Assembly: GCF_016405985.1 (NCBI RefSeq)
Contig: NZ_JAEFCF010000030.1
Span: forward strand, 1 to 64,000
Length of the DNA stretch: 64,000 bases
Direction: 5' to 3'
From: Paracoccus sp. IB05
GTDB taxonomy: Bacteria; Pseudomonadota; Alphaproteobacteria; Rhodobacterales; Rhodobacteraceae
In this document: positions 26,540 to 34,331 of the stretch, piece after piece
How positions within the stretch are numbered: position 1 is the first letter of the stretch
Layout: each line of letters begins with the position of its first letter
Notes under the pieces: generated by a model
Seen by the model: only the letters and a program-made list of their open reading frames with translations
What the model was told of the DNA's origin: nothing
Database searches by the model: none
Made by a program: the position numbers and the translations under genes

Positions 26540-27345
26540 ATGAAGAACCACGACCGCCAAAGCCTAACGCCGCTGTTTGAGGAGTTGCGGGCGGTGGTGA
26601 TCCGTGAAGGCGATCCAATCGACGACAACCAGCGCGTCGTGATCGGTGGGCTTCTCGATCATGCCGTTTTGAACCGGAAAGACCCGCTCAGCGGCGACAC
26701 GCCGCTGTCGTGGTATTTCGGGCGGATGTTTCGTGATATGGCCGAGGCGTCCAATCACTGGGCCATCCCTGACCGCCAACCGTGTTCCACCTTGGCAGCA
26801 AGTATTCTGTACTGCTGTTCCAGCATATCGCCAGCCTGGTGAACCTCGACCGGATCAATGCCAGGACTTTCACTGTGCCGGAGTTACGGGCGCTTTTGGG
26901 GGTGCCGGAAGGCAAGCTGGAACGCTTCTCGAACCTGACCCAGAAGGCGCTCAAACCCGCGATTGACGAGATCAACCAGCTTTCGCGGATGACCCTCACG
27001 GCCACACCTAACAAGATTGGGCGCACCGTGGCGCGCATCACAATCGGCTGGCAGGTCAAGGACGATCCCGGTGCGGCCAAGCGCGAACTGGCAGGCTCCA
27101 AGCTGGGGCGCGAAGTTCGTCGCAGCGGTGCGGCCGAAACGCCCGTGCTCGCCTTCCCCGAAACCGGCGGCATCACCTACAGTCCGCGCTGGATCGAATT
27201 GAAAAGGGCGGCGGGTTGCAACAAGGTCAACGAGCTGATCGCGTCTGACTTCCGGCGTTTCTGCCGGGACCGCTCCATCAGGCTGGACGCTGTGAACATC
27301 GAAAAGGTGTTTTCGGACTTCTGCGTAAAGGTTGGTCAGGTATGA
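26540..27345 (+). pseudogene. Rep_3-family plasmid replication initiator with one-base frameshift
   Basis: The frame from ATG 26540 (LFEELRAVVIREGDPIDDNQ, then PLSWYFGRMFRDMAEASNHW) runs to about 26778. There it must shift to continue with VFHLGSKYSVLLFQHIASL and FTVPELRALLGVPEGKLERF, a winged-helix Rep_3 initiator that stops at 27345. Restoring one A in CAACC (26778-26781) joins both halves as ..DRQTVFHLGSKY.., the usual family sequence. Rep proteins bind iterons and start plasmid replication. As read, no full-length protein can be made, so the element could no longer replicate on its own. I see no iterons nearby. Confidence 0.8.
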
Positions 27346-27395
27346 ATGAAGCCGGGCGCGACCTCACCACTGCCACCCCGAAGATACAATCCTAC

Positions 27396-27447
27396 GGGGT
27401 TGCGTCGAACCCGATGAAACAGGTGCAATGACGCGATGCGCAACCCC
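27396..27447. repeat. Inverted repeat before the plasmid HTH gene
   Basis: GGGGTTGCG (27396-27404) and CGCAACCCC (27439-27447) are perfect 9-base inverted copies with a 34-base spacer. The right arm ends directly before an ATG at 27448. This could be an operator for the HTH protein or a translational switch. Confidence 0.45.
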
Positions 27448-27822
27448 ATGAGATACACTCTGGGAACGGCTGCAAAAGCCACCGGAAAAGCAAAATCTAC
27501 CATCCTGAGGACGATCAGATCAGGAACGATAACAGCGATCAAGACTGGCAGCGGCAGTTATGAGATAGAGCCATCCGAATTGCACAGGGTGTTTCCGTCG
27601 ACCGTTGCTCAGACCATGCCGTCGCACGATACGCAACCCGCCGAAGAACACCATGCAACCCTCAGATTGCAGTTGGAAATTCTGGAACGGGAACGGTTGC
27701 GGGAACGCGATCAGATGCAGGCGACAATTGATGATCTGCGCGGCAGGCCCGACCGTGCCGAAGAGCGCGCCACAGGCCTTTTGGCAGCGCCTCAGAAGCG
27801 GCGCAGCTGGTGGCCGTGGTAA
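27436..27822 (+). CDS. Plasmid-type helix-turn-helix protein
   Basis: A 128-aa protein. The first 50 residues form an excisionase/MerR-like winged HTH (YTLGTAAKATGKAKSTILR, then a Gly-Ser-Tyr-Glu-Ile wing). A linker and a coiled coil follow (LEILERERLRERDQMQATI), and the protein ends in RRSWWPW. This architecture with a Trp-Trp-Pro-Trp end recurs beside rep genes of small alphaproteobacterial plasmids; its exact role is not established. ATG 27448 is an alternative start, inside which the inverted repeat ends. The gene appears intact. Confidence 0.7.
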   Translation: MRNPMRYTLGTAAKATGKAKSTILRTIRSGTITAIKTGSGSYEIEPSELHRVFPSTVAQTMPSHDTQPAEEHHATLRLQLEILERERLRERDQMQATIDDLRGRPDRAEERATGLLAAPQKRRSWWPW

Positions 27823-27825
27823 GGG

Positions 27826-28521
27826 TCAAAACTTGGGAAAAACAGCAACCACCGCGCCCGCATCTTGCTGCCAGCGCAGGGCATAGACAAACCCGGCCCT
27901 GCCATAGACCATCTGCGTCACCATGATGAAACGCGTCTCCCCGGCTGCGGCCATCAGGTCAAAATGCAGGGCTTCCTCGGGAGGATTGTGGCCGTCAGGA
28001 CGCTCCAATCTGCATCCAGAGGATGCCTCGCAAAGCAGCGTCCCCTTTGGAATGACCATCAAAGTCTTCGCCCATTCCTCGTTTTCGAGCGAAAGGCGTT
28101 CAGCCCAGGCCATAACCTCCCACACGATGTCGGGTGGAATTCCATCCTGCGGCCCGGCGGCCACCACAGATGCGCCTGGGTCAAGCTGCAAAACCGCCCA
28201 GCACTCAGCGCGCAGGGTTGCGGCCGCGACAGAAGTGGTGCGCAATCCATCCCGCAGCCGAACAGCTTTAGCGCCCAAAACATCTTCGCACCCGTCAGCG
28301 TCCTGAAAAACCGCTCGAATATCTTCTGCGAGGACTGGGAAGACGCCAGAAACCAAACTGTTTTCTGGCACATCCGGGAACTTTCCGAACAGCACGGTGT
28401 CGGCTGAAACTTGCTGTGAAAAATAAACTCCGAACCAGAGCAAAAGACCGAATTTAAGGATCGTTACCCGCGTCCATGAAGAGATCGAAAACAGAGGTGT
28501 TTCGTTCATCGCTTGGTCCAT
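27826..28521 (-). CDS. Exported Cys-containing protein, candidate immunity protein for the lysozyme gene
   Basis: About 231 aa. A hydrophobic segment near the start (LKFGLLLWFGVYFSQQVSA) looks like a signal peptide or membrane anchor. The rest is soluble with four cysteines (DGCEDV, AECWAV, LLCEASSGCRL), as expected for disulfides outside the cytoplasm. I recognise no family. Its start lies inside the end of the lysozyme gene, an overlap of about 68 bases, so the two were co-translated. A periplasmic protein encoded directly after a peptidoglycan hydrolase fits an immunity role, but that is inference. Base composition is more AT-rich than flanking chromosomal genes. Confidence 0.55.
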   Translation of the reverse strand: MDQAMNETPLFSISSWTRVTILKFGLLLWFGVYFSQQVSADTVLFGKFPDVPENSLVSGVFPVLAEDIRAVFQDADGCEDVLGAKAVRLRDGLRTTSVAAATLRAECWAVLQLDPGASVVAAGPQDGIPPDIVWEVMAWAERLSLENEEWAKTLMVIPKGTLLCEASSGCRLERPDGHNPPEEALHFDLMAAAGETRFIMVTQMVYGRAGFVYALRWQQDAGAVVAVFPKF

Positions 28522-29188
28522 TTCTGTGCGACTGCGCCGCCGCCGCAGGCCAATCTTCATCCAAAATAGCCTGTCGCAACATACGAAACTGCCTCAACCC
28601 TGCGGGACCAAGATTGTAGATCATTTCCCACAGGGCAATCTGAGCTGACAGAGGCAAGTTTCCAAAGCCGGGATAGAGACGCAGCATCGCCTCGAAATCT
28701 CCCCGCACATGCTCAGACACCAACAGGTCTATTACCTCCTGAGACAGGTAAAGATCTGTTAAATCATCATAAAATGCGGCCCCTCTCGCCTGCAACGGCG
28801 TCATTCCATGTATCAGCTCAAACTCTGCTCGAATTTCCTCATCCGCAGCCAGCTCCCCCGTCGCACGAACCCGAAATGGTAATGAGACCGCGCTGTCCGC
28901 ATTCGGTATCATTTTCCCCTTTCCAACCGTCACAAAGCCTCTTGTATCAAGATACATTTAGTCAACATTACCCTCCCACAGCTCGAGATCGGCGATAAAA
29001 GCATCAACAGAGGGTTCGACCCTCAGCCAGCACCCCCCGATCCCAAGCGGGCGCGCATAGCACCGGCATCTGAAATCTTCGGACGGGTGCCCGCCGTCAG
29101 GTGGTGTATCCCATCGGAAAATCCTGTCGTCTCGCTCGGCATGTCCTTCTCGTACGCGGCTATCCTGCTGGGTTGTCTGGCGGCGCAA
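28454..29188 (-). pseudogene. Phage Mu gpF-like head domain fused to T4-type lysozyme, broken by an in-frame stop
   Basis: Reading on the minus strand from 29188, the frame first gives the end of a Mu gpF-like minor head domain: SRVREGHAERD, then RWDTPPDGGHP and a Cys-Arg-Cys motif. It then gives DLELWEGNVD, a TAA (28958-28960), and in the same frame MYLDTRGFVTVGKGK. Counting from Glu in WEG, Asp falls at +9 and Thr at +15, exactly the Glu11/Asp20/Thr26 spacing of T4 lysozyme. The rest (ALWEMIYNLGPAGLRQF) also fits GH24. So one muramidase gene was cut by a nonsense codon, and its 5' part was lost to an IS3 fragment. The 167-aa frame after the TAA lacks the catalytic Glu. Confidence 0.75.
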
Positions 29189-29538
29189 ACCGAAGGGAAA
29201 GGTGCTGATCCACTCCGATCAGGGCAGCCAGTTCGACCTGCATGGATTGGGCTGCGTTGCCTCACGCGCCCACAATCTTGAGCATTCGATGAGCCGCCGC
29301 GGCAACTGCCACGACAACGCGGTCGCCGAGAGTTTCTTCAACCTCCTCAAGCGCGAGCGGATCAGGCGCAGGACCTACCGGACCCGCGAAGACGCAAGGC
29401 AGGACGTGTTCGATTACATCGAGATGTTCTAAAATCCAAAGCGCAAGCATGCGAGGAACGGGATGCTGTCGCCCGCCGAGTTCGAACGGCAGCAGAAGAT
29501 GAGATGCGAAGGCGTCTAAGAAACTCGGGGCTATTCAG
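29189..29538 (+). mobile_element. IS3-family orfB fragment (integrase core end) with defects
   Basis: The plus frame gives RRKPKGKVLIHSDQGSQF, then HNLEHSMSRRGNCHDNAVAE, SFFNLLKRERIRRRTY and FDYIEMF. This is the C-terminal half of an IS3 orfB with DDE-type residues. A TAA replaces the Tyr codon after EMF at 29430-29432, beyond which the normal tail continues (NPKRKHARNGMLSPAEF). A local pair of compensating shifts scrambles the residues after SQF. The 5' half of the element is absent and its left edge truncates the gpF-lysozyme gene. Confidence 0.8.
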
Positions 29539-29539
29539 A

Positions 29540-29815
29540 ATGACCGATCGGGGCTACGATGCCGATTGGTTCAGAGATGCGTTGAAAGACAAGGGCATAA
29601 GCGCCTGTATCCCGGGCCGGAAAACCCGCAAGAAGACAGTTCGATACGACAAGCGCCGCTACAAACGTCGAAACCGCATCGAGATCATGTTCGGAAGGCT
29701 CAAGGACTGGAGACGCGTGGCAACACGCTACGACAGATGCCCCATCGTCTTCCTCTCAGCAATAGCCCTCGCCGCGACAGTCCTATTCTGGATTTGATGG
29801 TTAATGAGTCTGGAG
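29540..29815 (+). mobile_element. IS5-family transposase fragment and terminus
   Basis: The frame MTDRGYDADWFRDALKDKG to FLSAIALAATVLFWI is the C-terminal third of an IS5-type (DDE) transposase, with KRRYKRRNRIEIMFGRLKDW carrying the final catalytic Glu region. It begins directly at the end of the IS3 fragment. The stop at 29795-29797 is followed by a short tail, TTAATGAGTCTGGAGCC, that looks like the element's inverted terminus. The N-terminal two thirds are missing. Its right edge truncates the mobilization gene. Confidence 0.75.
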
Positions 29816-30172
29816 CCTAGGCCATGGACCTGCTGCGTCAGGCTCAAGATTGCCTCCGTCTCTCGCGGTTCCGCCTGAAACACGTCAACGGACCGCAACA
29901 GCACTGCGCGGGCAAGGTCTGCCCGTGACACACCGTGCTTCTCGGCCAGAGCATCGAGGGCCGCCAGATCGGGCTTGTTCAGCCTAACCGTGAGAACCGC
30001 AGTCCGTGACTGCAACTCCACTTCCTCGGCGCGGGCCTTGTAGTTGTAGACCGTCCGGCGGCTGACACCGAACGCCTCGGCAATCGCCGTGACGCCTCTC
30101 TCCGGCCCTGATTGCCGCAATCATCCTGTCGCGCTGAATCCTGTCCAGCTTTGAGAAACGAAGCCGCCCCAT
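29816..30172 (-). pseudogene. Plasmid mobilization-type HTH/ribbon-helix-helix protein, frameshifted and truncated
   Basis: From ATG 30172 (minus) the frame reads MGRLRFSKLDRIQRDRMIAA. It then needs a one-base shift in a GAGAGAGG run near 30105 to continue as GVTAIAEAFGVSRRTVYNY, an HTH. LTVRLNKPDLAALDALAEK follows, a ribbon-helix-helix, and LTQQVHGLGSRL, the tail seen in MobC-type relaxosome proteins. Homology stops where the IS5 fragment begins. A relaxase gene would normally follow and is absent. The assignment to mobilization rather than plasmid control is moderate. Confidence 0.6.
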
Positions 30173-30199
30173 GATTGAAGTATCCGAATGCGAACGAAT

Positions 30200-30439
30200 G
30201 TGACCGGTCACCATGATCGCGGGCCAGCGAATGCCGCGCTGCCCCAGCTGATCAATCAGTTGCAGCCGGCTGATCACCGGCATGCGCAGATCCAGCAGCA
30301 GCACACCGGGCCGGGCGGTGTCGAGATGGGCCAGAAGATGCGGGCCATCGGGAAAGCCCGCGACCTCTTTGTGATAGGTGCGCAGCAAAAGCGTCATCGC
30401 CTGGCGGACGGCGGCATCGTCATCAACGAGATAGATCAT
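30200..30439 (-). pseudogene. Receiver half of the split response regulator
   Basis: The frame opens with MIYLVDDDAAVRQAMTLLL and has the acidic pocket. The acceptor Asp is in VLLLDLRMP, and the conserved Thr is in IMVTGH, after which homology stops abruptly at 30200. The conserved Lys, the last helix and the DNA-binding domain are missing here; the HTH is at 26225-26490. It starts at the end of the sensor kinase gene (the original kinase frame would have overlapped it by about 17 bases). The pair was therefore a standard kinase-regulator operon before insertion. Confidence 0.85.
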
Positions 30440-31830
30440 CACGCCCCTCTTCCGGCAGCAAAAGGGTGAAAACCGCGCCGCCGGTTGCGGGGTCGTTGCC
30501 GGCGGTAAGACGGCCCGTTATCGGCCACAGGCAGGGCGACCATGCCCGCGCCCGCCGCGCCTGTGGTGATGGAAATCACCGGCGCAGCGGTTTGCGCCAT
30601 CGCCTCGGCGGCATTCATCAGCAGATTGTGCAGCACCTGCTGGAACACCACATGGTCGACGCGGATGGTGGCCTCACCGCTCAGATCCACCCGCAGCGCG
30701 ATCCCGCGCCGGTCCAGCTCGGGGCGGATCAGTTGCAGCGCATCCTCCAGCGCCTTGCGCAGGGGCCAGGCCCGGGGCGCGACCGGCGTGCCGCCGATAT
30801 AGGCGCGCATCCGGCCCAGAATATCACCCGCGCGCCGGGCCTCGCGGATATTGGCGTCGATGGCTTCGGCAAGGATCTCGGGCATGTCCAGCGCCAGGGC
30901 CCGTTTCGCCGCCTGGCTTTGCCCCGAAAGCGCCGCCACCGGCTGCGACAGCTCATGCGCGATCCCCGAGGCCATTTCCCCCAAAAGCCCGATCCGTGCG
31001 GCATGGGCCATGCGCGCCTCCTGCTCCGGCAGGGCAAGCTTCTGGTCTTGCAGGCGCGCATTCCGGCGGGCATCGATTCTGCGCCAGCTCAGCCACAGGA
31101 GCACCGCAGCAAACGCCAGGAGCGGCGCCAGGACAGGCAAAGGCAGGATCTGCGCAAGGCCGGGCGACAGCACAAGATCCAGCCGCAGCGGCTGGGTGGG
31201 ATTGGCGATCTGGCGGCTTAGTGACAGGCGGAACGGCGCGGATGTGACGCTCTCGCGCGGCGTCAGAATGGTCTCGCGAAGGGAAAGGGATGCGTTCAGC
31301 CCAGAGGGGATTGCGGCTTCGTCCAGCATCCGGCGGGCATCAATCTCCAGCCGGACCACAAGGCCGGGACGGACCAGCTTGCAGATAAGATAGGTTCCGG
31401 CCCGGGGGCCTGCCGCCGTCTGTGTGGCGCCGGGATGGGCAAGGGGGGGTGGCGCGGGTTCATCGGGCATCGGGGCCGGCCCGGCCGGAGTTCCAAAGCC
31501 GATCACCTGGCTGCCATCATCCGCCGAGACGCTGACACCGATGATGCGCGGGTAGAATTCCAGGATCGCCACCGCAAGCCCTTGCACAGCCTGGGCGTTC
31601 TCACCGGTGAGGCCGGATCCCTGTTCGACCGCCGTGCGGATCACGGCGGAAAGCGCCGTCAGATGCGCCTCATGCTGCGCGAGCTTTTCCGCGAGTCCGA
31701 TCTCGAGATGCAGCGCTCCGGCGTTCAGCTCCCGCGCCGCCATCCGCCAGGAAAAGACCCCGACAGCTGCGACCACCAGCAGCGCTGTGATCACCGCGAA
31801 AGAAGCCCTTCTGAAGCGCAGCTCTATCCC
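30439..31830 (-). pseudogene. Sensor histidine kinase (DctB/FixL-like) with deletion in the ATPase domain
   Basis: Two membrane segments (about 31750-31810 and 31085-31140) flank a periplasmic sensor domain. HisKA follows with GEMASGIAHELSQPVAALSG, then an N-box VLHNLLMNAAEAM. After VADNGP the frame jumps to Arg-rich junk and stops at 30439. A different frame at 30423-30490 gives GGAVFTLLLPEEGR, the normal C-terminus. A deletion with frameshift has thus removed the F and G2 boxes. ATP binding should be lost. The start is unclear: the frame is open to a GTG at 31977, but the membrane anchor begins near 31825. Confidence 0.8.
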
Positions 31831-32279
31831 CCACCTCCCTGAACCTGCCTTTGTGCGTGGGACATTATAGGCGCCGCTTGCCTCACAGAACAGGACCCGC
31901 CGCCGTCGCAGCGATCCGGTGGGGCCGGTCCCGGTATCAGAACACAGTATCGCTGGGCCATCGCGCCTCGGTGCCACCGCGCCCGATCAGCGCCTGACCA
32001 GATCCTCATGGCGCGGTTTGCATCAGGCGCCGACCAGGCGTGGGCACAGGCCGCGACCTGTCTTTTCAACGGAAACTTTCGCGCAGACGCATCGCGTAAG
32101 AGCCGCAGACAGGCATCTTTGGTTAGAGTATCATATAATTATACTGTGATATGTCAGATGGTTACGTCGAATTTCCAGAGATCTGAAAAATTGCCTCTTT
32201 ACTGGTGTCCAAAATGTATACTTAATCCAGCCCGAAGCCTCCTCCTCCTCTGGGGGCCCAGATACGATGGACACGAGCT
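31831..32279. other. Divergent region between broken kinase and the hyu operon
   Basis: About 450 bases. The half nearer hyuA is AT-rich (32090-32225) against the GC-rich background and is the likely promoter region of the long catabolic operon. It holds one listed palindrome plus an ATGTATAC stretch at 32214-32221. No gene is seen. Confidence 0.5.
32129..32151. promoter_or_regulatory. Candidate operator upstream of hyuA
   Basis: TATCA (32129-32133) and TGATA (32147-32151) flank a perfect 10-base palindrome TATAATTATA (32134-32143). It is about 130 bases before hyuA in an AT-rich island. The operon's own GntR/FCD regulator is a plausible binder; this is inference. Confidence 0.4.
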
Positions 32280-34331
32280 ATGCCGAACTGGATTGTGGGA
32301 TGTGATGTCGGGGGGACGTTCACCGATTTTTGCGCCAAGGAGGTCTCGACCGGTCGCGGTGTGGTCCATAAGCGGCCCTCGACGCCGGACGACCCTTCCC
32401 GCGCGATTCTGTCGGGCCTGCGAGAACTGACCGAGCTGCATGGGATCTCGCCGTCGGATATCAGCCGCTTTGCCCATGGCACCACAGTCGCGACCAATGC
32501 GCTGCTGCAGCGCAAAGGCGCGCGGGTGGCGGTTGTGACCACCAAAGGCTTCCGCGACCTGCTTGAAATCGGCCGCCAGACCCGCCCGCTGATCTATGAC
32601 CTGCAGGCGGATGCGCCGCCGACCCTGGCCGGGCGCAGCCTGCGTTTTGAAATCGCCGAACGGATCGGGCCGGAAGGCCAGGTCATCACCGATCTCACCG
32701 AAGCCGCAATCGCCGGGCTGATCGCGGAAATCGGCGCGGCGGAAGGGATCGAGGCGATTGCCGTCTGCCTGATCTTCTCTTTCCTCAACCCTGCCCATGA
32801 AGAGCGGATCGCCGCCGCCCTGCGCGAGGCCTTCCCGGGCATCTTCGTGACGGTCTCTTCCGAAGTGCAGCCCGAATTCCGCGAATATGAGCGGTTCTCG
32901 ACCACACTGATCAACGCTTTCCTGCAGCCCGAAGTCACGCGCTATATGAACCGCCTGCAAGCCGAAGTGCGCAGCGTCGCGCCCGAGGCCGATTTCGGGA
33001 TCTTCCAGTCGAGCGGCGGGCTGATGAAGGTGGAACGCGCCTCGCAGCTGCCGGTGCGGACCGCGCTTTCCGGCCCTGCGGCGGGGGCCGTGGGCGCTTC
33101 GGGGGCCGGGGCGCTGTCGAATATGGGCGACGTGATCACGCTCGATATCGGCGGCACCTCGACCGATGTCTGCCTGATCCGCGACGGCAAGACCGCGCTG
33201 GCCAGCACCCGCGACATTTCCGGCTTCCGCATCCGTCTGCCAATGGTCGATATCCATACTGTCGGGGCCGGTGGGGGCTCGATTGCGCAGATCGGCACTG
33301 ACGGGCTGATGAAAGTGGGGCCGGAAAGCGCCGGGGCGGTGCCGGGGCCGGCCTGCTACGGGCGCGGTGGCACGCTGCCCACCGTCTCGGATGCCAATGT
33401 GCTGCTGGGCCGTCTGCCGCGGGAACTGGCCGGGGGCGGCATGACCATCGACCGCGGCCGCGCCATTGCGGCGATCCGCCCGCTGGCCGAGACGCTGGGC
33501 GTCAGCCTTGAACGCGCCGCTCTGGGGATCATCGGCATCGTGACCGCCAATATGACCCGGGCGATCCGTGTCGTCTCGATTGAAAAGGGCTATGATCCGC
33601 GCCGCTTTGCACTGATGCCCTTTGGCGGGGCCGGGGGCCTCCATGCCGCAGATGTCGCGCTGGCGCTTGGGATGAAGCGGATCATCGTGCCGCGCGCGCC
33701 GGGGATCCTTTGCGCCGAGGGTCTGATCCTTGCCGATCTGCAGGAGGATTTCGTCGCAAATTGCCGCACCGCGATCGCAGGTGACCTCTCGGTGGTGCAG
33801 ACAGAGCTGGACGCGCTGGATGCGCGGGCCGCCGAATGGTTCGCGACCGAGGCCGGGGCTGCGACCGACCGCCAGATGATCCTCAGCTTCGACATGCGCT
33901 ATATGGGCCAGAATTACGAGCTTTCGGTCGAAGTCTGGACCGGTGCCAGCGCCCCGGCCTGCCCCGATGTGGATGCTTTGCGCGCGGCCTTCCTGGCCGA
34001 ATACAGCCGCAGCTATGGCCATGCCGATCCGGATGCCCCGGTCGAGATGGTGAATATCCGCCTGCGGGCAACCGCACGCCTCGCCCAGGCCGAGACCAGC
34101 AACACCCATGCCGAGCCGGATACCCTGCCCTTCCAGGAGGTGGATGTCTGGTTCACCGACCAGGGTGCCCAATCAACGCCGATGTATCGCCGGGCGGGTC
34201 TGCCTGCCGGGACGGTGATCGCCGGCCCCGCCATCATCACCCAGCTTGACAGCACGACCGTCGTGCCGCCCGGCGCCGAAATCCGGGTCGACGAGGCGCT
34301 GAACATGATCATGGAGCTCTCCAATGTCTGA
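32280..34331 (+). CDS. hyuA: Hydantoinase/oxoprolinase family protein, subunit A (HyuA-like)
   Basis: A 683-aa member of the HyuA/acetone carboxylase-beta/5-oxoprolinase family. It has the actin-like ATPase start GCDVGGTFTDF, HGTTVATNALLQRKGA near residue 60, the central LDIGGTSTDV, the VGAGGGSIA block, and FGGAGGLHAADVA near residue 440. These enzymes use ATP to phosphorylate and open cyclic amides or related substrates together with the B subunit. It is the first gene of a 15.6-kb operon and overlaps hyuB by 8 bases. The substrate is unknown (hydantoin, oxoproline, lactam or ketone are family options). Confidence 0.88.
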   Translation: MPNWIVGCDVGGTFTDFCAKEVSTGRGVVHKRPSTPDDPSRAILSGLRELTELHGISPSDISRFAHGTTVATNALLQRKGARVAVVTTKGFRDLLEIGRQTRPLIYDLQADAPPTLAGRSLRFEIAERIGPEGQVITDLTEAAIAGLIAEIGAAEGIEAIAVCLIFSFLNPAHEERIAAALREAFPGIFVTVSSEVQPEFREYERFSTTLINAFLQPEVTRYMNRLQAEVRSVAPEADFGIFQSSGGLMKVERASQLPVRTALSGPAAGAVGASGAGALSNMGDVITLDIGGTSTDVCLIRDGKTALASTRDISGFRIRLPMVDIHTVGAGGGSIAQIGTDGLMKVGPESAGAVPGPACYGRGGTLPTVSDANVLLGRLPRELAGGGMTIDRGRAIAAIRPLAETLGVSLERAALGIIGIVTANMTRAIRVVSIEKGYDPRRFALMPFGGAGGLHAADVALALGMKRIIVPRAPGILCAEGLILADLQEDFVANCRTAIAGDLSVVQTELDALDARAAEWFATEAGAATDRQMILSFDMRYMGQNYELSVEVWTGASAPACPDVDALRAAFLAEYSRSYGHADPDAPVEMVNIRLRATARLAQAETSNTHAEPDTLPFQEVDVWFTDQGAQSTPMYRRAGLPAGTVIAGPAIITQLDSTTVVPPGAEIRVDEALNMIMELSNV

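Larger units (their letters stand above)
26490..30199. mobile_element. Integrated small mobilizable plasmid, decayed, with IS insertions
   Basis: The two halves of one response-regulator gene flank about 3.7 kb holding a Rep_3-type replication gene, a plasmid HTH gene, a mobilization-type RHH gene and toxin-like cargo, plus IS3 and IS5 fragments. This content matches a small mobilizable plasmid rather than a prophage or transposon. The left boundary is uncertain within about 26475-26540. The right boundary is sharp, just after the receiver's MVTGH motif at 30200. About 35-40 residues of the regulator are missing, so the event deleted host DNA or later decay did. I see no integrase and no obvious target duplication. 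Confidence 0.6.

Noticed and set aside
28454-29188. Stop-codon recoding in the lysozyme gene
   Set aside because: The codon is TAA, not TGA or TAG, and no recoding element is visible. The gene is also truncated by an IS, so plain decay is simpler.
28454-29188. A prophage
   Set aside because: The gpF-like domain and lysozyme are the only phage-like items; no terminase, portal, tail, integrase or repressor genes are near, while rep and mob genes are.
32199-34172. A 657-codon minus-strand open frame
   Set aside because: It is a shadow of hyuA, whose plus-strand motifs are unmistakable.
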